Source of the DNA: Rickettsiales bacterium
GTDB lineage: Bacteria > Pseudomonadota > Alphaproteobacteria > Rs-D84
NCBI GenBank assembly: GCA_031266915.1
Contig: JAISAB010000006.1
Location: forward strand, 1-61,241
Reading direction: 5' to 3'
Length of the DNA: 61,241 bases
This document shows positions 7,816 to 16,143 of this stretch, in pieces (the first letter of the stretch is position 1; the number at the start of each line of letters is the position of its first letter). The position numbers and the translations under genes are program-made. The notes under the pieces were generated by a model that was not told where the DNA came from, did not search any database, and worked only from the letters and a program-made list of their open reading frames with translations.

Positions 7816-9891
7816 ATGAAGAAAGAATTAGTCGATTTTCTGAATACCGACCTGCAGTTTATCAAAGGCGTGGGGCCGGTCTTGGCGTCCCGATTCAACG
7901 AAGTTCTGGGCGGCCGCCGGGTTCTGGACTTCATGCTGCACAGGCCGGCTTACGTCCGTTCGCGTGAAATCATCGACGGCGCGCATTCGGCAAAATCGGG
8001 CGATATTATCACTGTATCGGTCCAGGTAAAATCGCACAAGCCGGGCGGGACATTTCGTGGTCGCCGCACGCCGACCCAGATTGTCTGCCATGACAAATTG
8101 GGCGGCAATGTCGTGATACAGTTCTTCGGCTCCAGTTTTTTGGATTACTGGCTGGGAAAGCTGCCAATCGGCGAATGGCGCGTCGTCAGCGGACGAGTCG
8201 ACTTCAACGGCCGTGGCGACGCGGTCATCAATCATCCTGAATTTATCGAGACGCCCGAAAACGCAGCCAAAATTCCAACCGCCCAGGCGGTGTATCCGGC
8301 GGGCGACGGCGTCACGCAGAAATCGTTCACGAATGTGCGCGACAGCGTTTTCGCGGTCCTGGCGGATAAAATGGCGGCTGGGAATCAGGAACCGGAATCA
8401 ACAGAATTCTTTGCAGCGCTGCGTCAGGTGCACTTTCCGCAAAGCGCCGACGACCTGGCACCGACATCCGACGCGATGATGAAGCTGGCGTATTGCGAAT
8501 TATTCGCGCATCAGTCCGCAATCGCAATCAGCCGCCGCGCGCGCGCGACCGAACGCCACCAGCAACCGCCGCGCGATAAAAAACACGACTTGCTGCCAAA
8601 GTTCTATTCGGCGCTGCCGTTTTCGCTGACCGGCGCCCAGGAACGCGCATTGTCGGAAATTTTCGACGATATGAAAAAATCCGTTCCAATGATGCGCCTG
8701 GTCCAAGGCGACGTCGGCAGCGGCAAGACCGTCGTCGCCCTGGCCGCCGCGACCGCGATGGCCGAATTCAGCGCCCAGACCGTATTGTTGGCGCCGACCG
8801 ACACGCTGGCGCAGCAGCATTATGCCAAGCTGAAACCGATCTGCGATTCTATCGGGATTTTCTGCGACATCCTGACCGGCCGCGACAAGGGCAAGCCGCG
8901 CGGCGAAAAGTTAATATCATTGCGTTCGGGCCGCACCAGGCTGGCCGTCGGAACACACGCGCTGTTTTCCGAAGACGTGGAATACAAAGATTTGGGCTTG
9001 GTCGTTATTGATGAACAGCACCGTTTCGGCGTGGCCCAGCGCGAGGCCATGCGCGCCAAGGGCGCGAACCCAGATTTGCTGGCGCTGTCGGCAACGCCGA
9101 TTCCGCGAACGCTGTCCATGACCGTTTACGGCGATATGGATATTTCGATTATCAATGAAAAGCCCGCGGGCCGGCTGCCGATTAAAACTACCAAATTGTC
9201 CGCGATACGCGCGGGCGAACTGGCGGGCCGATTGGCCGCGCAGGTTGCTGCCGGCGCGAAAGTTTTCTGGGTCTGTCCGCTGGTCGAAGAATCCGAAGCG
9301 TCCGACCTGATGGCCGCCGAAAAAAGATATGAATTTCTTACATCATCCATCATCCATCATCCATCATCCATAGGAATCGTGCACGGCAAAATGGATAAAA
9401 AACAGCGCGACCGGGTTATGGACGAATTCGCCGCCGCGGATTCCAAAATGCGCGTCTTGGTTTCCACCACCGTGATAGAGGTCGGAATTGATGTCCCCGC
9501 CGCGACGATTATGGTCATCGAAAACGCCGAGAGATTCGGCCTGGCGGCATTGCACCAACTGCGCGGGCGCGTGGGCCGCGGGTCGGCGAAATCGTTCTGC
9601 ATTCTGATGTTCGGAAACAATATCACCGAAGAAGGGCTGAAGCGTTTGGATGTCTTGTGTGAAACTGACGATGGATTTCTGATTGCCGAACAGGATTTGA
9701 TGATGCGCGGCGTTGGCGAATTGCTTGGGACGAAACAGTCCGGCTGGATAGCGTATCATTTCGTTGATTATCGCGAGCATCGCGACCTGTTCAAACTGGC
9801 CGGCCTGCGCGCCAGCGAAGCTGACGGGGTTTCCCCATGGCCGCGCGATTTGATGTTTATCTTCGGCCAGGAACTGACGGTGAAAGCATGA
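7816..9891 (+). CDS. recG: ATP-dependent DNA helicase RecG
   Basis: This is a 691-residue superfamily-2 helicase that regresses stalled forks and processes branched DNA. Seen in order: N-terminal wedge/OB domain (about residues 55-170), Walker A GDVGSGKT (about 298), DEQH box, ALSATPIPRT (motif III), STTVIEVGIDVP (motif V), HQLRGRVGRG (motif VI). Length matches the family. Around residue 510, between helicase motifs, there is an inserted Ser/Ile/His stretch encoded by a tandem CATCATC word array (9340-9373). The stop overlaps the start of the next gene (ATGA). Confidence 0.95.
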   Translation: MKKELVDFLNTDLQFIKGVGPVLASRFNEVLGGRRVLDFMLHRPAYVRSREIIDGAHSAKSGDIITVSVQVKSHKPGGTFRGRRTPTQIVCHDKLGGNVVIQFFGSSFLDYWLGKLPIGEWRVVSGRVDFNGRGDAVINHPEFIETPENAAKIPTAQAVYPAGDGVTQKSFTNVRDSVFAVLADKMAAGNQEPESTEFFAALRQVHFPQSADDLAPTSDAMMKLAYCELFAHQSAIAISRRARATERHQQPPRDKKHDLLPKFYSALPFSLTGAQERALSEIFDDMKKSVPMMRLVQGDVGSGKTVVALAAATAMAEFSAQTVLLAPTDTLAQQHYAKLKPICDSIGIFCDILTGRDKGKPRGEKLISLRSGRTRLAVGTHALFSEDVEYKDLGLVVIDEQHRFGVAQREAMRAKGANPDLLALSATPIPRTLSMTVYGDMDISIINEKPAGRLPIKTTKLSAIRAGELAGRLAAQVAAGAKVFWVCPLVEESEASDLMAAEKRYEFLTSSIIHHPSSIGIVHGKMDKKQRDRVMDEFAAADSKMRVLVSTTVIEVGIDVPAATIMVIENAERFGLAALHQLRGRVGRGSAKSFCILMFGNNITEEGLKRLDVLCETDDGFLIAEQDLMMRGVGELLGTKQSGWIAYHFVDYREHRDLFKLAGLRASEADGVSPWPRDLMFIFGQELTVKA

Positions 9892-11186
9892 AAAAATTTT
9901 TGATTTTTTGTTCCTTGTTCCTGTTCCTTGTTCCTTTTTGCGCAGCGTCCGCGGCGCACGCAGCGACATTAATCAACGATACGGAAACGGAAAATCTGCT
10001 GATGGAATTGGTTCTGCCGTTGGCCCGGGCGGCCGGCGTTCCCGATGGTCGATTGAAAATACATATCATTAACAGCAATGAATTCAACGCGTTTGTAACA
10101 GGCGGCGAAGGGGTCTATGTCTACACGGGACTGCTGACCCAAATCCGCTCGCCCGGCGCGCTGCAGGCCGTCATCGCCCATGAAATGGGACATATGCTGG
10201 GCGGGCACATCGTTCAGATGTCCGCGCGCATGGATGCCGAGATGAAACGCGCCATGATTATCCAAGCCTTGGGAATCGGCATGATGGTGGCGGGCGGCAA
10301 TCCGACGGCGGGCGTCGGCGTGCTGGCCGGTTCGGCCGGAATCGCCCAGCAATCCATGCTGGCGTTTTCGCGCGACGAAGAACGCATGGCCGACACCATG
10401 GGCGTGGATTTAATGACGCGGGCAAATCTTGACCCGCGCGGCTTTATAGACGTATTCGAACAGATGCGCGACATGACTGGAGTGGTGGAATCGAAAATAA
10501 ATCCGAATAATATCAACCATCCGCTGACGTCCGAGCGCCTGAAAAACATAAAGGAAAAGTTGAAAGGAATCAGTTATAAAGAATCAAAATCAAAAATCAG
10601 AAATCAGGAATATGCGCTGGTGCGCGCCAAGCTGATTGGGTATCTGGATAATGCGTCGCACGTCATGGACGTCTATCCGAATTCCGACAAATCCGACCCG
10701 GCGATTTACGCGCGCGCGATTATGAATATGAAATCAGGAAATCTGGCGGACGCCAGAACGGGAACGCTGACGCTGATTTCGCGCGATTCGAAAAATCCGT
10801 ATTTTTACGAGTTGCTGGGCGACATCGAATATCAGTACGGCCATTATGACGACAGCGTGGACGCGTACGAAAAAAGCTTGGAATTATCCAAGAACGCGCC
10901 TCAGATTCAGACGGCCTTGGCCTTGGTATTGTCCGAACGCGCCAAGCCCGGCGACGCCGCGCGCGCGATTGAATTGGCCAAGCGCGCGATTCTAAAGGAA
11001 CCGATGCCGCTGACCTATTGGGTTCTGGCGCGAACCGAGCAGGGCGGGAAATCCGATTGGGCCATGGCGGAATATTACAACATGATTGACAAGAAAAAAG
11101 AAGCCAAGCAATATGCAAAAAAGGCGCAAAAATCCCTGCCCAAGGATTCGCCCGAGTATATCAAAGCCGGCGATTTGCTGAAGTAG
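9888..11186 (+). CDS. M48 metalloprotease with TPR domain (BepA-like)
   Basis: This is a 432-residue periplasmic zinc protease probably involved in outer-membrane protein quality control. The signal peptide MKKFLIFCSLFLFLVPFCA is cleaved near AHA. The peptidase motif HEMGHMLGGH (about residue 100) gives two Zn-binding His and the catalytic Glu. EERMADTMG supplies the third ligand. C-terminal TPR-like helices span about residues 250-430. ATG overlaps the recG stop (ATGA), so the two are translationally coupled. The signal-peptide DNA is a TTCCTTG/TTCCTG word array nearly identical to that at 37882. A second word array (AAATCA-type) lies at 10566-10610 in the linker before the TPRs. Confidence 0.85.
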   Translation: MKKFLIFCSLFLFLVPFCAASAAHAATLINDTETENLLMELVLPLARAAGVPDGRLKIHIINSNEFNAFVTGGEGVYVYTGLLTQIRSPGALQAVIAHEMGHMLGGHIVQMSARMDAEMKRAMIIQALGIGMMVAGGNPTAGVGVLAGSAGIAQQSMLAFSRDEERMADTMGVDLMTRANLDPRGFIDVFEQMRDMTGVVESKINPNNINHPLTSERLKNIKEKLKGISYKESKSKIRNQEYALVRAKLIGYLDNASHVMDVYPNSDKSDPAIYARAIMNMKSGNLADARTGTLTLISRDSKNPYFYELLGDIEYQYGHYDDSVDAYEKSLELSKNAPQIQTALALVLSERAKPGDAARAIELAKRAILKEPMPLTYWVLARTEQGGKSDWAMAEYYNMIDKKKEAKQYAKKAQKSLPKDSPEYIKAGDLLK

Positions 11187-11204
11187 CGGTTAGTGCGGGC
11201 GCTA

Positions 11205-11535
11205 TTTTTCAGTTAACAGAGCACAGATAACAGTTAACAAATAATAAAGAATAGAGAATAAATAAAAAGCTCGGTCTAAGTTCTCCTCCTTTGGAGGAGT
11301 ACCGGCGTAGCCGGGGAGGTGGTTAGATAATCAGAGTTTAATCTCGAAGCCTCGAACCACCCCGTCATCCGCCTTCGTCCGTCGCCACCACCGCGGCGTC
11401 CGGACTGCGGCGAGATGCCACCCCTCCGTCGGAGGGGAACTTAAACTGAGCACATCCATTTATTCTTTATTCTCTATTCTTTATTATTTATTCTTTTGTT
11501 AACTGTTATCTGTGCTCTGTTAATTGTTAAGTGAA
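11205..11535. repeat. about 320-bp MITE-like nested palindrome
   Basis: This is a second copy of the element at 6735-7042. GTTAACAGAGCACAGATAAC and AATAAAGAATAGAG words on the left are mirrored on the right (11455-11530). The core has TTCTCCTCC-ttt-GGAGGAG and CCCCTCCGTCGGAGGGG. Confidence 0.8.
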
Positions 11536-11591
11536 ATATGCTCCCACTCTTTTTTATAGATTATTTAAATAAAATTCTTTACAATGTAAAT

Positions 11592-11752
11592 TGACACTTG
11601 TTAGAAACGGGTTTAGCCACCCAATTATTGCTAACAAACTGACTTTGTCCTGACTTTTTGGTCGGGATGCCCCTGCTATATATTGAAAGCAGTGGAAGTT
11701 TGCAATATAACTTGGCTAACTCCCGACCACTTAACTTTTTGTGGTCTTTTTT
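11592..11752 (+). ncRNA. structured RNA family, copy A
   Basis: A -10 TACAAT (11580-11585) precedes it. A hairpin GGGU..ACCC near 11610-11622 carries a loop (11613-11619, TTAGCCA) complementary to 11713-11719 (TGGCTAA), which makes a pseudoknot. Segment TCCTGAC pairs locally with GGTCGGGA. That strand can instead pair with CCCGACC downstream, which itself forms the 5' arm of the terminator GACCAC...GTGGTC-T6. The ATG of the surface-protein gene follows 54 bases after the terminator. Three further copies share this architecture. I do not know the family. Confidence 0.6.
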
Positions 11753-11806
11753 AACCAAGCCGCAACAAGACCAATACTCCGTTATAAGTTATATTAGGTG
11801 GGAATT

Positions 11807-13456
11807 ATGAATACAAAGATTAAATTTATCGCGATGCTGGCGGTTTCGATATTCGGAATTATTTTTAATGCCGGCGCGAATATTTCATCTGTGGGTTATT
11901 TGCATAAGACCATTTTGGATTTAAAAAATATCTCGGTTCCAATCGATTCGGGCGTTCGCAGCGAATCGGTCCACAGCGTCAAGTACATGATGACGCAAAT
12001 CGATTCGGCGAACAAACTCTTGAACGGATTCGCATCGTCCAATTACGCGGCCAGCGCCAACGTCGGTTCAATCGTCGCAACAACAAAAGTCGAATCCGCC
12101 GTTTCGGAGCTTATAAAAAAAGTATCCCAAGGATTTTCACTGCAATTGACGAATGCCGACACATTTGATTTCAGAATATCGGCGCGCGGGAATTTCTCAA
12201 TCTATTGGGGCGACGGCACCATCGATGAAGTAAACAAACAAAATACGACCAATACTACATACACGCATAATTATGCAAGCGCCGGGAATTACACCGTGTC
12301 GGTATCCGGATTGGCGACGGAATACAACACGGGGACATCAACGGCGGCGATTTCATTCGGCAGTTCGACAGTCAAAACAAAGATAACCGGAATTTCGGGC
12401 AGCTTAAGCAACATATTCCCGACCCTGGCCAATGGTGCAAACCCCAGATTTTATCGAACCTTTTATGGTTGTACTGGCTTGACCGGTTCAATCCCGCCGA
12501 AACTGTTCAACGGTCTGTCCGGCGCCTATGTGGCAAACATGTTTGATAGTACGTTTCGCGATTGCACTGGCCTGACGGGCAGTATTCCGCCTGATTTGTT
12601 CAACGGTCTATCCGGTGCCCCGGCGTCATACATGTTTAATTATACATTTGCTGGTTGCACCGGTCTGACCGGCAAAATCCCCGCGGAACTGTTCAAGGGT
12701 CTGTCCGGTGCCCCCGCGGAACGCATGTTTAATTCTACATTTTCTAGTTGTACCGGCTTGAGCGGTTCAATCCCCAGCGGTCTGTTCAGCGGTATATCCG
12801 GCGCCCCGGCGTCATACATGTTTTATTGGACATTTAGCGGTTGCAAAGGCCTGACGGGCGCAATCCCCAGCGGTTTGTTCAGCGGTATATCCGGCGCCCC
12901 GGCAAACCAGATGTTTATGAGTACATTTAGTGATTGCACTGGCCTGACGGGCGCAATCCCCGCTGGTTTGTTTGGCAATATATCCGGCGCCCCGGCAGCC
13001 TATATGTTTACTGGTACATTTGATAATTGCAAGGGCCTGACCGGCAAAATCCCTAGTGGTCTGTTTGGCAATATATCGGGCGCCCCGGCGGTATATATGT
13101 TTAGTGATACATTCAATGATTGTTCCGGATTGACCGGTGAAATCCCCAGCGGTTTGTTCGGTAATTTATCCGGCGCCCCGGCGTCAAACATGTTTTCTGG
13201 TACATTTTCTGGTTGTTCCAAATTGGAATCTTTTGGGGATGGCATATGGAATTTGACCAGCGTCAACAATTCAAGCGGCAATAGTTTATTCACAAACTTT
13301 TGTCATTTGTGTATGAAAATAACGTCTGCATCGCCGTCGATTGCGTCGGGCAGCAATGTAAAGCTGTGGCAGCATTTCACAAACTATTCCACCAAGGCGT
13401 TTACCAGCGCCACGAGTTTGGCGGACTATGCGGATATTCCGTCAACCTGGAAGTAA
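11807..13456 (+). CDS. BspA-like surface protein with PKD-like domain and 31-residue repeats
   Basis: This is a 549-residue exported protein from ATG 11807 (AGGTGGG upstream; in-frame GTG at 11798 rejected). Signal peptide at residues 1-25. An N-terminal domain (about 26-110) shares the pattern SV.YL..., YMMTQIDSANKLLNG, KVE.A with the protein at 60077. A PKD-like segment (YWGDGT...TYTHNYASAGNYTVSV) lies at about 130-165. Eight near-perfect 31-residue repeats of the CTGLTGSIPPDLFNGLSGAP type follow, resembling BspA/Treponema leucine-rich surface repeats. Probably a surface adhesin or ligand-binding protein. It sits directly behind structured RNA copy A. Confidence 0.8.
   Translation: MNTKIKFIAMLAVSIFGIIFNAGANISSVGYLHKTILDLKNISVPIDSGVRSESVHSVKYMMTQIDSANKLLNGFASSNYAASANVGSIVATTKVESAVSELIKKVSQGFSLQLTNADTFDFRISARGNFSIYWGDGTIDEVNKQNTTNTTYTHNYASAGNYTVSVSGLATEYNTGTSTAAISFGSSTVKTKITGISGSLSNIFPTLANGANPRFYRTFYGCTGLTGSIPPKLFNGLSGAYVANMFDSTFRDCTGLTGSIPPDLFNGLSGAPASYMFNYTFAGCTGLTGKIPAELFKGLSGAPAERMFNSTFSSCTGLSGSIPSGLFSGISGAPASYMFYWTFSGCKGLTGAIPSGLFSGISGAPANQMFMSTFSDCTGLTGAIPAGLFGNISGAPAAYMFTGTFDNCKGLTGKIPSGLFGNISGAPAVYMFSDTFNDCSGLTGEIPSGLFGNLSGAPASNMFSGTFSGCSKLESFGDGIWNLTSVNNSSGNSLFTNFCHLCMKITSASPSIASGSNVKLWQHFTNYSTKAFTSATSLADYADIPSTWK
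12470..13213 (+). repeat. eight tandem 93-bp repeats within the surface-protein gene
   Basis: Each unit encodes C-x-GL-x-G-x-IP-x-x-LF-x-x-x-SGAP-x-x-x-MF-x-x-TF-x-x. Units 4-8 are closest to each other. Such arrays can change copy number by slippage or recombination. Confidence 0.85.
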
Positions 13457-13469
13457 AACCAAGTCAATT

Positions 13470-13657
13470 GTCATTGCGCGGCGCAGATGGGTACTTGGTA
13501 TTAGGTATTGGGTACTGGATACTAAATCGCCACCGTGTCATTGCGAGCATAGCGAAGCAATCCAGTAACCACCCCGTCCGCCTTCGTCCGTCACCACTTG
13601 CGGCGCCAAGATTACGGCGCGACGGTACTCCTCCACAGGAGGAGAACTTACCACTAA
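13470..13657. repeat. composite intergenic repeats
   Basis: A REP-like GTCATTGCGCGG start, GGTATTGGGTACTGG words (13490-13525), a second GTCATTGCGAG/GCAATCCAG arm, then part of the CACCCCGTCCG...TACTCCTCC-aca-GGAGGAG core seen at 6735 and 11205. It fills the convergent gap. Confidence 0.7.
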
Positions 13658-13673
13658 CACTAACCACTCGTTC

Positions 13674-14915
13674 CTACTTCGCGAACGAATATTTCATCTT
13701 CAAATGGTCCGGGTTATAGGTACCGTTCATAATCGCAATTGCGTCTTCGGCCAAGACCAATTCTTCGTTCGTTGGAATCATAAAGATTTTAACCTTGGAA
13801 TCAGGCGCGCTGATTTCGGTCTCGCCGCTGCCCAGAAACGTCATAGTTTTGGCGTTCAGCTCTTTGTCCAGCTTGATGCCCAAGTGTTCCAGGCCGTCGC
13901 AGATTTTCTGACGGATAAGCGTGTCATTCTCGCCGACGCCTGCGGTGAAGACGATGGCGTCAAGGGGCGCCTCGATTGCGGCCATGTACGACCCGATGAA
14001 CCTTTTCGCGCGCGACGATTCCATGTCGGCGGCCAGGCGGCATTTGTCGTTGTCATTGATATGTTCGCCCACGTCGCGGCGATCGGCGTAGCATTCAGTG
14101 ATGCCCAGAATACCGGATTGCCGGTTCAATGCCTCCATAATCAACGTATCTGACAGCCCCAGCTTTTCTTTTACATAGAACGGCACAGATGGGTCCAAAT
14201 CGCCCGAACGTGTTCCCATCACCAGCCCGGCCAGCGGCGTCATCCCCAGGGACGTATCAATGCTGTTGCCGTTTTTTATCGCGCACGCGGACGCGCCAGA
14301 ACCAATGTGCATCGTGATGATATTGCATTGCGACGCGGGCCGACCCATCAGTGCAGCCGCGCGCTTGGAAACGTAAAGGTGCGATGTTCCGTGGAATCCG
14401 TATTTGCGCACGCCCAGCTCGCGATACCAGGCGCCCGGCACAGCATAGCGGTAATTGTAATCGGGCATCGTCTGGTGGAAAGCTGTGTCGAATATGGCGA
14501 CCTGGGTGGCGCTGGGTAAAACTTCCTTGGCCGCAACGATGCCGACCAGATTGGCGGGATTGTGCAAAGGCGCCAAGTCCGACAAATCTTGAATCGTTTT
14601 GATGACTTCTTCGGTCGCTTCGACGGAAGATGCGAACTTGTCGCCGCCGTGGACGACGCGGTGCCCGACGGCGCCGATTTCATTCAACGGGATATTGTTT
14701 TCTTTTAACAGGTCGATGACGGCCGCCAAAGCTTCGGAATGATTAGCCAGCTGAATGTCTTTTCGGAATTTTCCGTCATTGGATTTGAAATTTATAAAAG
14801 ATCCGAACTCGTTGATTTTCTCGACATTTCCCTTGAACACAGGCAAAAGCGTTTTGATGTCGAATACCTGGAATTTCAGAGTCGAAGAGCCGCAATTCAA
14901 AGCCAATATATACAT
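13674..14915 (-). CDS. ackA: acetate kinase
   Basis: This is a 413-residue enzyme converting acetyl phosphate and ADP to acetate and ATP in the cytosol. The N-terminus (M)YILALNCGSSTLKFQ, VGHRVVHGGDKF, the catalytic-loop HGTSH, GTRSGDLDP and FTAGVGEN are all ASKHA acetate-kinase signatures. Start ATG 14915 is preceded by AAAGGATATACG; a longer frame upstream lacks a ribosome site. No phosphotransacetylase gene adjoins it. Length is normal for the family. Confidence 0.95.
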   Translation of the reverse strand: MYILALNCGSSTLKFQVFDIKTLLPVFKGNVEKINEFGSFINFKSNDGKFRKDIQLANHSEALAAVIDLLKENNIPLNEIGAVGHRVVHGGDKFASSVEATEEVIKTIQDLSDLAPLHNPANLVGIVAAKEVLPSATQVAIFDTAFHQTMPDYNYRYAVPGAWYRELGVRKYGFHGTSHLYVSKRAAALMGRPASQCNIITMHIGSGASACAIKNGNSIDTSLGMTPLAGLVMGTRSGDLDPSVPFYVKEKLGLSDTLIMEALNRQSGILGITECYADRRDVGEHINDNDKCRLAADMESSRAKRFIGSYMAAIEAPLDAIVFTAGVGENDTLIRQKICDGLEHLGIKLDKELNAKTMTFLGSGETEISAPDSKVKIFMIPTNEELVLAEDAIAIMNGTYNPDHLKMKYSFAK

Positions 14916-15000
14916 CGTATATCCTTTTTCTGATGTTGTACGGGGCAGGATAGCAGACAACAGGCTTGCTTTGCAACCGCTAAAAAAACGGATTTTGGAT

Positions 15001-15029
15001 TTGATTTTTTGAAAAAGATTCTGTACAAT
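15001..15029 (+). promoter_or_regulatory. promoter of structured RNA copy B
   Basis: TTGATT (15001-15006), 17-base spacer, TACAAT (15024-15029). It lies in the gap divergent from ackA. Confidence 0.7.
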
Positions 15030-15035
15030 GAATCC

Positions 15036-15215
15036 CGTGGCGGCGTGTTGCCGTCACAGAGTGTAGTAGCTCTATTATACGCGTCAATGATGACGTTAAA
15101 CAGCTCCAACCACAGGTTGGGGGGCCGGTGCCATAAGGACATGTCCAAAAACACCGCACTATTCGTGTAATAGCTACTAACCTCCAACCGCCTTTTCTAT
15201 TTAAGCGCGGTTTTT
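15036..15215 (+). ncRNA. structured RNA family, copy B
   Basis: The RNA starts with hairpin GTGGCGGC-gtgtt-GCCGTCAC. Next is a hairpin whose loop TAGTAGCT (15064-15071) is complementary to AGCTACTA (15172-15179). Then come CGTCA-atga-TGACG and CCAACC-aca-GGTTGG. After these, CGGTG...CACCG encloses GGACATGTCC, followed by CTATT...AATAG. Finally CCTCCAACC overlaps the terminator arm ACCGC...GCGGT-T5. Every helix is also possible in the other copies with different bases. No plus-strand gene follows, so here it is probably a free RNA. Confidence 0.65.
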
Positions 15216-15217
15216 AC

Positions 15218-15273
15218 CTTTGGGTGTTCGGTATTTCTCTCCCCAAGACGAAATGTCTTCCGCACCCAAAGAC
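15218..15273 (+). other. hairpin module downstream of RNA copy B
   Basis: CTTTGGGTG...CACCCAAAG encloses a TTTCTCTCCCC segment. A comparable hairpin with TTTCTCTCTCCA follows RNA copy D at 55272-55324, so the module seems to travel with two of the four RNAs. Confidence 0.45.
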
Positions 15274-15277
15274 CATT

Positions 15278-15315
15278 TATTCTCTATTCTCTATTCTCTA
15301 TTCTTTATTCTTTAA
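15278..15315. repeat. TTATTCTCTAT word array
   Basis: Tandem TTCTCTA/TTCTTTA words, the same family as the arms of the 6735 and 11205 elements, here without a mirrored arm. It abuts the stop of the next gene. Confidence 0.6.
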
Positions 15316-15897
15316 TTAGTGCCAGACAATGAATTGTGCTTTCCAATTATCGTTATTGATTAATACTTTTTCGCCAGTTGTTTTATGCGATACCCAAAAG
15401 CTTTCACCGCCAACCATTAATCGCACATGCAGGCCGTTCGTGTCTGAAAAACTATTCGGCGCCGGATTCGCGCGCGCCCCGATTCCAAAGGCTGCCACGA
15501 CATCGCTGACGGAATATCCGCCTTCGGGCGTCTGACAGACCAGAACAACACGGGCGAATTGCGCGTCGGCACCAGCAATATCGAAGATGTATTCCATATA
15601 GCTGTTGTTGGCGATGAATGTCAGCGTGCTGGCCGACATCTGGGTCTGTTTCGGGGCATAGGCGGCGATGATATTTTCCCAGAATTCGGCCGGGACGGAA
15701 TCGATGTCAAATTCCGCCCCGCCGTCGCCGCCTGTGGCGATTTCGTCGGCGCGGGCCAAGGCGAATCCGCCCAGCGTTTCGCCGTCGTGAACGCGCAAAG
15801 TCTTGGCGGTCGTGTCGAACGACAGTTCCCCGGCCATGCCGGTAAAGTCATTGTTTTGCGCGGTTGTTCCGCGCCTGATTTGTAAAATTCGTGTCAT
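15316..15897 (-). CDS. protein with Mtd-N-like (phage tail fibre) N-terminal domain
   Basis: This is a 193-residue protein. Residues 1-50 (ILQIRRGTTAQN, FTGMAGELSFD, LRVHDGETLGGFALAR) match the short beta-prism domain that opens the Bordetella phage tropism protein Mtd and many tail-fibre proteins. The rest is beta-rich and unrecognised. AAAGGAAACAAA precedes ATG 15897. No other phage genes surround it, so it is either a domesticated fibre fragment or a secreted protein using this domain. It contains no variable repeat related to the DGR of this window. Confidence 0.6.
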   Translation of the reverse strand: MTRILQIRRGTTAQNNDFTGMAGELSFDTTAKTLRVHDGETLGGFALARADEIATGGDGGAEFDIDSVPAEFWENIIAAYAPKQTQMSASTLTFIANNSYMEYIFDIAGADAQFARVVLVCQTPEGGYSVSDVVAAFGIGARANPAPNSFSDTNGLHVRLMVGGESFWVSHKTTGEKVLINNDNWKAQFIVWH

Positions 15898-16080
15898 TTT
15901 GTTTCCTTTTTTAAATCCCCTTCGCGCCGCACAAGGGGTGGATGCGAGTGAAACGAGCAGACGGGGTAGTGGTTATAAAGATTACTCAAGATAGATTCCG
16001 GTCACTTGAGCAAAAAATTATTCTAATATCTCGTCCATTCATTTTGTTTGTATTCATCATTTCGATGCAAAAAGGGGGGT
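15898..16080. other. intergenic region with repeat remnants
   Basis: It contains CCCCTTCGCGCCGCAC...GTGGATGCGAGTG remnants and a TCACTTGAGC / ACTCAAGATAG end similar to those of the elements at 28138 and 50143. No gene seen. Confidence 0.4.
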
Positions 16081-16103
16081 AAAAAAACACCGCCATGGCG
16101 GTG
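16081..16103 (-). terminator. Rho-independent terminator
   Basis: CACCGCCATGGCGGTG stem followed on the minus strand by T7, about 40 bp after the stop of the gene at 16144-18546. Confidence 0.8.
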
Positions 16104-16143
16104 CGTCGATTTACATGCATTATATCACAATTTTACATAAAAA

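Noticed and set aside
12470-13213. Eight tandem repeats as a second DGR target or a CRISPR array
   Set aside because: They are in-frame 93-bp protein repeats without spacers, and show no similarity to the template repeat.
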